In this document: piece by piece, positions 5,899 through 13,560 of the stretch
Layout: each line of letters begins with the position of its first letter
How positions within the stretch are numbered: the first letter of the stretch is position 1
From: a virus
Reading direction: 5' to 3' (one strand)
Virus record (IMG/VR): IMGVR_UViG_3300021962_006767
Coordinates: 1 to 22,852 of that record
DNA: 22,852 nt
Made by a program: the position numbers and the translations under genes
The notes under the pieces: generated by a model
What the model saw: only the letters and a program-made list of their open reading frames with translations
Databases searched by the model: none
Told to the model about the DNA's origin: nothing

Positions 5899-8800
5899 AT
5901 GGCAGAGTTTAAACTTGGTAGACTAAAGTTTTGGTGGAAAGGCGTATGGCAGACTAGCCACGCTTATGTTAAAGACGACGTAGTTAGCTACGGCGGTAAA
6001 ACTTATGTTTGTTTAGGAGCACACACATCAGGTATTAATGATGAGACCTTCTACACAGCTAAGGATACAGCACCATATAAATGGGAATTAATGCAAGACG
6101 GTATTCAATGGAAAGGTGCTTGGACGACAGGCATTTATTACAAAGAAGGCGATATCGTTAAGTACGGTTCGGATACTTACATCTGTATTGACGGTCATAC
6201 TGCCGATGCTGATTTCTGGGAAGACGAAGGTGTCAACTGGCAAAACTTCGTTAACGGTGTTGAATTAGAAGGTGATTGGTCCTCATCTTATCAATACCAA
6301 GTTGGTGATATTGTTCGTTACGGCGGCAATACTTACTTAGCTAAACAAGACAATCTGAATGCAAATCCAGAAACATCTACAACAAATTGGGGTTTATTCG
6401 TTCACGGTCTAAAATGGACAGGCAATTACTCAAGCTCAACCGCTTATCATGCTGGTGATGTCGTACAACTTGGCACATCATCATATGTTTGTATCTTATC
6501 AGTAACTGGTACATCTCCGTTAGAAGACTTATCAAACACATATTGGAATGCTGTTGCTCAAGGTGACTTAAGTGTTAACTTAACAACAACAGGTGATATG
6601 TTAGTTTATGGTACTGGAGCTATTCAACGTTTACCAGCTGGTTTAGATAACGCAGTTCTACAGATTGACGCTGCTACTAATGTTCCAGCTTGGAAGACTG
6701 ACGTTACTATCGCTGGCGAATTAACAGTTACAGGTAATGCACACATCATCAATGGAGATGTATTCCAAGGTGTAGATGCTATGGACTTAACAGTCGATGT
6801 TGGTGTCGACGATGTTACTTCTACTGTAGATGCTGTTACAAAAGCTGCAGGTAATATTACTATACATTACAACGTAGGTTCTCCATTAGCAAGTGCAACA
6901 ACTTCATACAAGATCCTATTTGAAGGTTTACAATCTCCACACGAAGTATTGAATACTGAGTGGACTGTTTCTGCAGTCGATACTGGTGCTAGAACAGTTA
7001 CAATCAACGGTACAGGTATATCTGGTAGCGGAGCTATCAGCACTACAGGTGCTACTATCACTTCGATTGCACCTGATGCTTACTATGGTTTAACAAATGC
7101 ATCTGGCGTTTTTGTTGGTGATGCAGACGATTTCGTACAACTATCACTCAAAAATAGAAACGATGGCACATCAGCTTCTACTGACCTTATCGCTTATGCT
7201 GATAACGGTGATAATAACTCTGGTTGGGTAGATCTCGGTATCACATCTTCTGGATTTAATAATCCAGATTTCTCAGTTACTGGTCCTAATGACGGTTATA
7301 TCTTTATGTCAGCTCCAGCTGGATCTACTGGTAAAGGTGACTTGATCATCGGTACTGGTGACGGTGGTACAAACAACGACATTACATTCTTCACCGGTGG
7401 CTTCGATGCTGCGAATGTGAAGATGCAAATAATTGGTACTTCTCGTGTTGTTAGCGGAGAAACTGTTGAACCCGGCGTTGTTATTACAATGCCTACAACC
7501 TCTGAAAATTTTGACGAAGGTGCTCTTCGTGTACAAGGTGGTATTGGTGTTTCTGGTAACCTATGTGCACAAGGTGACTTGCGTTCTGAAGGTGGTATCC
7601 TAGCTCAAGGTACAGAAGCTATTAGATTAACCGAAGATGATTACGTCTATGCTGGTTATGTTGGTTTAACAGATACATCTGCTATCCTAACTGGTAATGC
7701 CGATTCATTTGTACAAGTTGCAGTAAAGAATAACAATACTGGCACATCAGCTTCTACTGACATGATCCTCTACTCATCTGGTGGTGACAATGATTCCGGA
7801 TGGATCGATATGGGTATCTGTTCTGAGAACTATGATGATCCTTCATTCGGTGTAACTGGTAAAGGTGACGGCTACATTTTCATGTCGGCTAAAGAAGGTT
7901 CGACGGATGAATTAGGTAATTTATTCGTATCAACATCTGGTAATGGTACACAAAACGATATCGTATTCTCAACTGGTGGTTTCGAAGATTCTACATTTGA
8001 GCGTATGCGTGTTATTGGTACTTCACGCCCAGGTAAACAGCCTGGTGTAGAGATCTACTCGACATCAAACGCTGATTCTACTACAACTGGTGCTTTACGC
8101 GTTAGTGGTGGTATCGGTCTACAAGGTAACTTATTCGTTGGTGGTTCTGTTAATATTGACGGTGACACAACAATTGCTGGTGAGATCGTTATCGGTGGTG
8201 GTTCAACAACACTAACATCACAAAACTTAGCGGTTCAAGATGCGATGATCTTCGTTGCTGATGGTAACTCCGGTGACGTACTCGATAGCGGTTTAGTTAC
8301 TTCATACCGCGTAGAAGCAGATGCTTACACACCAACACCATTAACTGGTGCAGGTTTAACTGCAACTGGTGAAACACTTTATATCAGTAAAGAAAATCAT
8401 GGAGCTTCAGCTCTAGATCGTATCACAGTTAGTGGTTTAACCAGCAATACGATTTATAACGGAACGTATAACACTATTACCATTGTTGACGCAAACACAA
8501 TTTCTGTTGTTAAGACAGGCGCAACATACTCAGGCGTATTAGTTGGCGGTACAGTAAGTAGAGGTGCATTCGTTAACGGAATGCGTTATGGTGGTATGGT
8601 TCGTGACCATGGCACTGGTCGTTTCAGATTCTTTACTGCTTTACAACAAGCAGAGAAACCATCTACTACAGTCACTTTCTCTAGTACAACTCCAGGCACC
8701 ATAGAATGCGGTCCTGTTTATGCAAGTAGTTTCAATGGTCCTGGTGTATTCACAACAGCATCATTCAGCAATGACGTTGCAATCACTGCTTCGACAGCAT

Positions 8801-9198
8801 CAACTAGCGCTACAACTGGTGCATTAAAGGTTACTGGCGGTGTTGGTATTCAAGGTGCATTGCATGTAACAGCAGCATCATTCTTCTACAATGACATCAC
8901 ATCTTGGTATTCTTCTGACCGCAATTTGAAAGACAATATTGCTCCAATTGAAGGTGCTCTTGCTAAGATTTCTCAGATCGGTGGTTATACATTTGATTGG
9001 AAACCAGAAGCTGATAAGAACGAAGCACACGATGTCGGTGTGATAGCTCAAGAAGTTCAAGCAGTATTGCCAGAAGTTGTCGTAGAACGTGATAACGGTT
9101 ACTTAGCTGTTAACTATGAAAAATTAGTGCCTTTATTAATTCAAGGTATCAAAGAATTACAAGAAGAAGTTAACGCATTAAAAGCAAAACTTAAGTAA
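5899..9198 (+). CDS. Large tail fibre with carbohydrate-binding-like repeats and S74 chaperone domain
   Basis: The 1099 residues fall into three parts. Residues about 11-215 hold four repeats around W17, W71, W127 and W173, each of the form 'W-x(5-8)-Y-x-x-(G/D)-D-(V/I)-V-x-(Y/L)-G-x-x-(S/T)-Y', like chitin-binding type CBM5/12 modules. The middle is shaft, including a duplicated block of about 190 residues starting near 395 and 586, and the recurring motif TTGALRVSGGIGLQGNLFVGG or close variants. The last ~97 residues are a peptidase S74 intramolecular chaperone: SSDRNLKDNI with candidate catalytic S1006 and K1011, then GVIAQEVQAVLPEVV, and a terminal helix. By analogy this domain assists trimer folding and then cuts itself off before S1006, leaving about 1005 residues. 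A GAGGA ribosome site precedes the ATG. Confidence 0.9.
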   Translation: MAEFKLGRLKFWWKGVWQTSHAYVKDDVVSYGGKTYVCLGAHTSGINDETFYTAKDTAPYKWELMQDGIQWKGAWTTGIYYKEGDIVKYGSDTYICIDGHTADADFWEDEGVNWQNFVNGVELEGDWSSSYQYQVGDIVRYGGNTYLAKQDNLNANPETSTTNWGLFVHGLKWTGNYSSSTAYHAGDVVQLGTSSYVCILSVTGTSPLEDLSNTYWNAVAQGDLSVNLTTTGDMLVYGTGAIQRLPAGLDNAVLQIDAATNVPAWKTDVTIAGELTVTGNAHIINGDVFQGVDAMDLTVDVGVDDVTSTVDAVTKAAGNITIHYNVGSPLASATTSYKILFEGLQSPHEVLNTEWTVSAVDTGARTVTINGTGISGSGAISTTGATITSIAPDAYYGLTNASGVFVGDADDFVQLSLKNRNDGTSASTDLIAYADNGDNNSGWVDLGITSSGFNNPDFSVTGPNDGYIFMSAPAGSTGKGDLIIGTGDGGTNNDITFFTGGFDAANVKMQIIGTSRVVSGETVEPGVVITMPTTSENFDEGALRVQGGIGVSGNLCAQGDLRSEGGILAQGTEAIRLTEDDYVYAGYVGLTDTSAILTGNADSFVQVAVKNNNTGTSASTDMILYSSGGDNDSGWIDMGICSENYDDPSFGVTGKGDGYIFMSAKEGSTDELGNLFVSTSGNGTQNDIVFSTGGFEDSTFERMRVIGTSRPGKQPGVEIYSTSNADSTTTGALRVSGGIGLQGNLFVGGSVNIDGDTTIAGEIVIGGGSTTLTSQNLAVQDAMIFVADGNSGDVLDSGLVTSYRVEADAYTPTPLTGAGLTATGETLYISKENHGASALDRITVSGLTSNTIYNGTYNTITIVDANTISVVKTGATYSGVLVGGTVSRGAFVNGMRYGGMVRDHGTGRFRFFTALQQAEKPSTTVTFSSTTPGTIECGPVYASSFNGPGVFTTASFSNDVAITASTASTSATTGALKVTGGVGIQGALHVTAASFFYNDITSWYSSDRNLKDNIAPIEGALAKISQIGGYTFDWKPEADKNEAHDVGVIAQEVQAVLPEVVVERDNGYLAVNYEKLVPLLIQGIKELQEEVNALKAKLK
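7081..8140 (+). repeat. Internal duplication in the large fibre gene
   Basis: Two copies of roughly 190 residues can be aligned by eye. The first begins at about residue 395 (YYGLTNASGVFVG) and the second at about 586 (GYVGLTDTSAILTG). Both contain FVQ-x-x-(V/L)-KN, GTSASTD, a DN-x-SGW-(V/I)-D-(L/M)-GI segment, GYIFMSA and TGGF, and both end with a GAL/RV-x-GGIG motif. The DNA has drifted, so the duplication is not recent. Confidence 0.7.
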
Positions 9199-9226
9199 TT
9201 ATCATAGAGATTTAGGAAAATATCAT

Positions 9227-10057
9227 ATGGCAATTAAAATGACAAGTCAGTACATCGAGCATATCGATGGAACTAAACAATATACGAACGTTGAAGAAAA
9301 AGAATTCTATGTTTATAATTCTAACTTCTGGTCTCCAGTAAATGGCGGCATGTGTTGCTTATGGACAGTACCTAATGGAACTACGTCGATTAAGTTTGAA
9401 TTGTTATCGGGTGGTGGACCGGGTGGTTCATCTGGCGGCGATTATGATTTTGGCACTGGTGGTCAAGGTGGTAACTATACCGTTAAGACGATAACTCGCA
9501 ACGTTGCGGGATTTACAGATGGTAGCCAATACACAATCTGTGCGGCAGGTTCATCAGATTGCTCATGCTGCTGTTCATGTAATATGAATTGCAGACACGG
9601 TTGTACATCATTCGTAACTGGCCCAGGACTATCTAACTTCTGCGCTCTTGGTGGTATGGGTGGTTCAACAAGTTGGGACATCATGAGCAGTTGTTATAAC
9701 TGTTTTATTGGTAATGTACAATGTAGCGTTGGTAACTATAATGCTGGTTGGGTAAACCATGTATGTAACACACCGACGTATGGCGGTGATATAGAATTTA
9801 GAGGCACATCTGGATCAATAAGAAGAACTCAACCAGACTGTTGTGCTGACGTCAGCAATGCGCCTGGTTCTCCAACGGGCCCATTCGCAGCTTGGCATGG
9901 CATTGGTGGTAAACACTTATGCGTTGGTAACTTAGCATGTTGTTCAATGCATGCAGCATGGCCGGGTGGCGGTGGTGGTGGACATGGTACAGCTTCAACA
10001 GATGCATGTTGGGGTAGCTTTGGTGCAGGTGGTCTAGTTAGAGTAACTTATAGTTAA
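9227..10057 (+). CDS. Cys-rich, Gly-rich fibre tip-like protein, copy 1
   Basis: The first of three tandem paralogues, 276 residues with 21 cysteines. A short N-terminus has the IDGTKQY element, a degenerate form of the 'F-x-DGT-x-Q' motif that joins fibre shafts to tips. Then comes CCLWTVPNGTTSIKFELLSGGG, poly-glycine stretches (GGGPGGSSGGDY, GGQGGNY), a dense cysteine block DCSCCCSCNMNCRHGC, further paired cysteines (DCC, ACC), and FGAGGLVRVTYS. The 'WTVP-x-G' opening and 'GAGG-x-V-x-V-x-Y-S' closing match the Gly-rich tip of the fibre at 18174, so a glycine-rich receptor-binding fold is likely. No signal peptide. The cysteines could form disulfides, bind metal or be modified. An AGGAAAA ribosome site precedes the start. 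Confidence 0.8.
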   Translation: MAIKMTSQYIEHIDGTKQYTNVEEKEFYVYNSNFWSPVNGGMCCLWTVPNGTTSIKFELLSGGGPGGSSGGDYDFGTGGQGGNYTVKTITRNVAGFTDGSQYTICAAGSSDCSCCCSCNMNCRHGCTSFVTGPGLSNFCALGGMGGSTSWDIMSSCYNCFIGNVQCSVGNYNAGWVNHVCNTPTYGGDIEFRGTSGSIRRTQPDCCADVSNAPGSPTGPFAAWHGIGGKHLCVGNLACCSMHAAWPGGGGGGHGTASTDACWGSFGAGGLVRVTYS

Positions 10058-10065
10058 TAGGAAAA
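10054..10065 (+). promoter_or_regulatory. Ribosome-site element TTAATAGGAAAA (one of three)
   Basis: The same 12 bases occur just before the starts at 10070, 11788 (copy at 11772-11783) and 22549 (copy at 22534-22545), each ending three or four bases from the ATG. The AGGAAAA part serves as ribosome site; the TTAAT part carries no obvious role in translation. Confidence 0.6.
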
Positions 10066-10069
10066 GTAT

Positions 10070-10897
10070 ATGGCAATTCAATTAGACGACGATTCGATTT
10101 TATTCCCTGATGGCACACGACAATATAAAGCTGTTGAAAGAAGACACTTCTTCGTTTACAATAGTAATCACTGGAGTCCACAAAATGGTGGAGCTTGCTG
10201 TTTATGGACAGTTCCAGCAGGAACTACATCAATCAAATTTGAAATATTAAGCGGCGGAGGTCCAGGTGGTTCATCTGGTGGTGACTATGACTACGGCATT
10301 GGTGGTCAAGGTGGACATTACACTGCAAAGACTCTAAGAAAATCAGCTGGTGATTTCGTTGCTGGATGTCAATATACAATCTGTGCAGCTGGTACATCTG
10401 ATTGTTCATGCTGCTGTGTATGTAACTGCACCACTCGACATGGTTGTACATCATTTGTAACTGGTTCTGGCTTATCAAACTTCTGTGCAATAGGTGGTCA
10501 AGGTGGTTATACTGGTTGGGAAATCATGGATAACTGCTATAACTGTCACATAGGTAATGGTCAATGTAACTTAAGCATCTATAACGGCCAATGGGCTAAC
10601 TGTACATGTAATACACCAACTTATGGTGGTGATATTGAATTTAGAGGAACCATGGGTTCTATGTTCAAACAGTACAACTGTTGTGCTGACTTTACTACTT
10701 TACCTGGTTCTCCAACTGGTCCATTCTCGGCTTCTCATGGAATCGGTGGTAAACACTGGTGTGTCGGTGATTTTGCATGTTGTTCAGGTCATTCAGCATT
10801 CCCAGGTGGAGGAGGATTTGGTCACGGCACAGGTTCAAGTAATGCTTGTTGGGGTGGATTTGGTGCTGGTGGTTTAGTTAAAGTATCTTATAGTTAA
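10070..10897 (+). CDS. Cys-rich, Gly-rich fibre tip-like protein, copy 2
   Basis: This 275-residue paralogue has 22 cysteines. It begins MAIQLDDDSILFPDGTRQYK, where FPDGTRQ is the classic shaft-to-tip motif of phage fibres, then ACCLWTVPAGTTSIKFEILS. The cysteine block here is DCSCCCVCNCTTRHGC, with a different spacer from copies 1 and 3, and ANCTCNTPTYGG carries one additional cysteine. It ends with FGAGGLVKVSYS. Twelve bases separate it from copy 1. It lacks the long shaft expected of a self-sufficient fibre, so it probably caps another fibre, as separate Gly-rich adhesins do in some T4 relatives; that comparison is by fold type, not demonstrated homology. Confidence 0.8.
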   Translation: MAIQLDDDSILFPDGTRQYKAVERRHFFVYNSNHWSPQNGGACCLWTVPAGTTSIKFEILSGGGPGGSSGGDYDYGIGGQGGHYTAKTLRKSAGDFVAGCQYTICAAGTSDCSCCCVCNCTTRHGCTSFVTGSGLSNFCAIGGQGGYTGWEIMDNCYNCHIGNGQCNLSIYNGQWANCTCNTPTYGGDIEFRGTMGSMFKQYNCCADFTTLPGSPTGPFSASHGIGGKHWCVGDFACCSGHSAFPGGGGFGHGTGSSNACWGGFGAGGLVKVSYS

Positions 10898-10899
10898 TA

Positions 10900-10907
10900 T
10901 ATAAATA
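10900..10907 (+). promoter_or_regulatory. T4-type late promoter box
   Basis: A perfect TATAAATA lies in the 37-base gap between copies 2 and 3 of the Cys-rich genes, 27 bases before the ATG at 10935. It would allow copy 3 and the downstream chaperone to be expressed independently of copies 1 and 2. Confidence 0.75.
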
Positions 10908-10934
10908 GAACAGCAGACATTAAGGTAGAAAAAT

Positions 10935-11762
10935 ATGGCAATTCAATTAGATGACGACTCAATACTATTTGGTGACGGTACACGCTCATATAAAAACGTA
11001 CAAAAGAATGAATTTTATGTTTATAATGAGAATCATTGGTCGCCAGTAAATGGTGGAAAGTGTTGCCTCTGGACAGTTCCAGCTGGAACAACTTCTATCA
11101 TATTCGAGCTATTAAGTGGCGGCGGTCCAGGTGGTTCATCTGGCGGTGACTATGATCACGGCGTTGGTGGTCAAGGCGGTAACTATACGATGAAGACATT
11201 GCGAAGAAGCAATGGTGATTTCGTTGCAGGTTGCCAATATACAATCTGTGCAGCTGGCACATCAGATTGTTCTTGTTGCTGTTCATGTAACATGAATTGC
11301 CGTCATGGTTGCACATCGTTTGTAACTGGTTCTGGTTTATCAAACTTTTGTGCTATTGGCGGTATGGGTGGTTCAACAAATTGGGATATGACTTCAAATT
11401 GTTATAACTGTCATATCGGTAATATACAATGCGATAGAGGCAACTATAATGCTGGTTGGGTAAACCATGTTTGTAATACGCCAACTTATGGTGGTGATAT
11501 TGAATTTAGAGGCACATCTGGATCATTTCAAAGACAATACGATTGTTGTGCTCATGCTTGGTCGGTTGCCGGTTCTCCAAGCGGCCCATTCACCGCAGCA
11601 CACGGAATTAGTGGTAAACATCGTTGCGTAGGTAACTTAGCATGTTGTTCAGCACACGCTGCATTCCCAGGTGGTGGTGGAGCAGGTCATGCAACCGATT
11701 CATCTGATGCTTGTTGGGGTAGTTTTGGTGCTGGCGGTTTAGTTAAAGTAACTTATAGTTAA
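10935..11762 (+). CDS. Cys-rich, Gly-rich fibre tip-like protein, copy 3
   Basis: This 275-residue paralogue has 21 cysteines in the same order as copy 1. Its N-terminus (MAIQLDDDSILFGDGTRSYK) follows copy 2, but its cysteine block (CSCNMNCRHGC) and much of the C-terminal half (NAGWVNHVCNTPTYGG, GNLACCS, SDACWGSFGAGG) follow copy 1, so it looks like a mosaic of the two. The glycine stretches and the closing GAGGLVKVTYS are conserved. It has its own late promoter 27 bases upstream. The next gene is a fibre assembly chaperone, which supports a role at a fibre end. Confidence 0.8.
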   Translation: MAIQLDDDSILFGDGTRSYKNVQKNEFYVYNENHWSPVNGGKCCLWTVPAGTTSIIFELLSGGGPGGSSGGDYDHGVGGQGGNYTMKTLRRSNGDFVAGCQYTICAAGTSDCSCCCSCNMNCRHGCTSFVTGSGLSNFCAIGGMGGSTNWDMTSNCYNCHIGNIQCDRGNYNAGWVNHVCNTPTYGGDIEFRGTSGSFQRQYDCCAHAWSVAGSPSGPFTAAHGISGKHRCVGNLACCSAHAAFPGGGGAGHATDSSDACWGSFGAGGLVKVTYS

Positions 11763-11787
11763 TTATTAGGATTAATAGGAAAAAAAA

Positions 11788-12492
11788 ATGTCAAAAACAT
11801 TAACATACAATCTTCCAGATTATCATTTGTCTGATAAAAGAACAACGAATAAAACTGGAACACAAACATATTATGGACCGGATGAATTAATCCTTCATCT
11901 TGACGAAGATGGTTCTATTTTTGAATCATTTGCTCCTGGTGAAGAACACAATCGTCCGCTAGCGTTAAATCTAACTCGTGTAGTGTTTACTCCGGTAACC
12001 GATGAAGATTATATTAAAGCTGCTCTAATCTATGGTGGACTTGCTGTACCGAAGGTATATGAAGTAGATATCGGTCCAGCTGATTATCCAAATACTACCA
12101 TTAAAGATCCATCTGATATCCGTGAAGTATTTGATGAGATGGCCGTAATGCGAGATTATACTCAACCATTAAAATTCAGAACTTTAGAGCGTGATCGTTC
12201 TGATGAGTTTATTAGACAAAGAAGAAATACATTGCTTGAGCAATCTGACGGTAAAATATCTCCTGATATGCCAGAAGCATTAAAGCAAGCTTGGTTAGAC
12301 TATCGTCAAAAGCTGCGTGATTTACCACTTAATATGGCAGAAGTTCCTAATTATTTAATTAGATTCCCAATGTCTCCTGCTGATAAGTATGATCCATACT
12401 TTGAAGATCCAGCAGTAGAAGTAATTCGAATTGCTGATAGAACTCCAGAAGATCTCGTAAGATTACAACAGCTTCCTCCAGGAGCTAATTAA
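11788..12492 (+). CDS. Tail-fibre assembly chaperone-like protein
   Basis: Of the 234 residues, the segment at about 135-185 carries the pattern of the phage tail assembly chaperone-like domain (Pfam Phage_tail_APC): DEFIRQRRNTLLEQSD, then a Pro/Asp turn, then KQAWLDYRQKLRDLP. Proteins with this domain commonly lie directly after a fibre gene and help fold or attach it. The N-terminal part (LTYNLPDYHLSDKRTTNKTG, LILHLDEDGSIFESFAPGEE) is not recognised and may bind the fibre tip. Its place right behind the three Cys-rich tips suggests they are its clients. Start supported by the AGGAAAA element four bases before the ATG. Confidence 0.8.
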   Translation: MSKTLTYNLPDYHLSDKRTTNKTGTQTYYGPDELILHLDEDGSIFESFAPGEEHNRPLALNLTRVVFTPVTDEDYIKAALIYGGLAVPKVYEVDIGPADYPNTTIKDPSDIREVFDEMAVMRDYTQPLKFRTLERDRSDEFIRQRRNTLLEQSDGKISPDMPEALKQAWLDYRQKLRDLPLNMAEVPNYLIRFPMSPADKYDPYFEDPAVEVIRIADRTPEDLVRLQQLPPGAN

Positions 12493-12515
12493 ACTACGCT
12501 TGGTGTGAATTGATA

Positions 12516-12544
12516 TATACATTATACGACGTGTATAGTGTATA
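12516..12544 (+). other. Long intergenic inverted repeat (hairpin)
   Basis: TATACATTATAC (12516-12527) and GTATAGTGTATA (12533-12544) form a 12-pair stem with one T-G mismatch (G-U if RNA) around the 5-base loop GACGT. It sits in the 72-base gap between the fibre chaperone and the glycosyltransferase gene. There is no T run after it on either strand, so it is not a standard intrinsic terminator. It could be an operator, an RNA-processing or stability element, or a non-canonical terminator separating structural genes from the enzyme cassette. Confidence 0.7.
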
Positions 12545-12564
12545 ACAAATTATGAAGGATTGTC

Positions 12565-13554
12565 ATGAAGAAAGCTTTTTTTATTAATGGTGGCGCAGGT
12601 CGTGTACTCTGCGCCATTCCAGCTTTAGAATACCACATTCAAAATATTGATCCAACGGCGCCGATTATTGCGGAAAGCTGGATGGATCTTTTCTTAACTA
12701 GTAAGATCATTAGAAATAATGTATATCACCTCAATCATAATGGATTGTTTGATATCCTTAAAGATCGAGAACTAGTATCTCCAGAGCCGTATCGTCTAAA
12801 TGCCTATTTCAATCAAAAGGCAAATTTAATTCAAGCATTTGATATCCTTATCAATCAAGACGGTAATACACTCGAAATTCCAAAAACAAAAAAATTAAAT
12901 GTTGAATTGGGCAAAGCCGACATCGTCGTTGCTAAGAACCTTCTGAACGAGTGTAAACGTCATTTACAGCGAGATAAGGTTATCGTATTTCAACCGTTTG
13001 GTTCTGGCGCTAAAGTAGATGGATCTTACATCGTTGATACAAGCGGGAGATCTTTTGAAGTTGATGATATTAAAAAAATTATCAAAGAATTGAATAAGAA
13101 CTATGGAATTATCTTAATGTCAGATATTAAGATACATTCGAACGAACCTCTTAACGTTATGACTCCCGAAGGTTTAAACTTATTACAATGGGCAGCACTA
13201 ATTTCTGAAGCAGATTATTTCCTTGGATGTGATTCAGTCGGACAACATATGGCTAATGCCGTTGATAAACCAAGCACTGTAGTTATTGGCGCCACATATC
13301 CAGAAAATATCACATACCCAGAAAATAAGAAGTTTAATATTATCGATAACGGAAAAGAGGATAGAGTTTATTCTCCAATTCGAATCGCGTTTGATTTAGT
13401 GGCTGATAGGAATAATGAAAATTTAATGCAACTAAGTGATGAAACTATATCATCTCTCATTAAAAGCGTTGAGAGTAAATTGGGAAAAAATAATTTCAAA
13501 CAATTTGAAATGCCTGTGGCACCAACACAACAGGCTTCTTCTTGCTGCAAGTAG
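12565..13554 (+). CDS. GT9 (heptosyltransferase-like) glycosyltransferase
   Basis: This 329-residue protein has the two-domain pattern of family 9 glycosyltransferases. The N-terminal loop is INGGAGRVLCAIPALEY, like the glycine-rich loop and 'P-A-L' of heptosyltransferases. A strand VIVFQPFGSG opens the second domain. The nucleotide-sugar region reads YFLGCDSVGQHMANAVDKPS with D223, S224 and H228, matching the 'D-S-G-x-x-H-x-A-A' motif, then VIGATYPENITYP. The donor and acceptor sugar cannot be read from this. It ends in ASSCCK, an unusual Cys pair. GAAGGA precedes the start. It heads a cassette with two carbamoyltransferases and two oxygenases, so it may add a sugar that is then tailored. 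The acceptor may be a virion protein, a host surface glycan or a nucleotide-linked sugar. Confidence 0.78.
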   Translation: MKKAFFINGGAGRVLCAIPALEYHIQNIDPTAPIIAESWMDLFLTSKIIRNNVYHLNHNGLFDILKDRELVSPEPYRLNAYFNQKANLIQAFDILINQDGNTLEIPKTKKLNVELGKADIVVAKNLLNECKRHLQRDKVIVFQPFGSGAKVDGSYIVDTSGRSFEVDDIKKIIKELNKNYGIILMSDIKIHSNEPLNVMTPEGLNLLQWAALISEADYFLGCDSVGQHMANAVDKPSTVVIGATYPENITYPENKKFNIIDNGKEDRVYSPIRIAFDLVADRNNENLMQLSDETISSLIKSVESKLGKNNFKQFEMPVAPTQQASSCCK

Positions 13555-13560
13555 GTAATA

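Larger units (their letters stand above)
9227..11762 (+). repeat. Tandem gene triplication of Cys-rich tip proteins
   Basis: Three paralogous genes of 831, 828 and 828 bases follow one another with gaps of 12 and 37 bases. All share the same cysteine layout. Copies 1 and 3 agree in the centre and C-terminal half (NMNCRHGC, NYNAGWVNHVCNTPTYGG, RGTSGS, SDACWGSFGAGG). Copies 2 and 3 agree at the N-terminus and in several central segments (MAIQLDDDSILF, PAGTTSI, DFVAGCQYTICAAGTSD, NCYNCHIGN). This pattern implies recombination or gene conversion after duplication. Confidence 0.85.
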
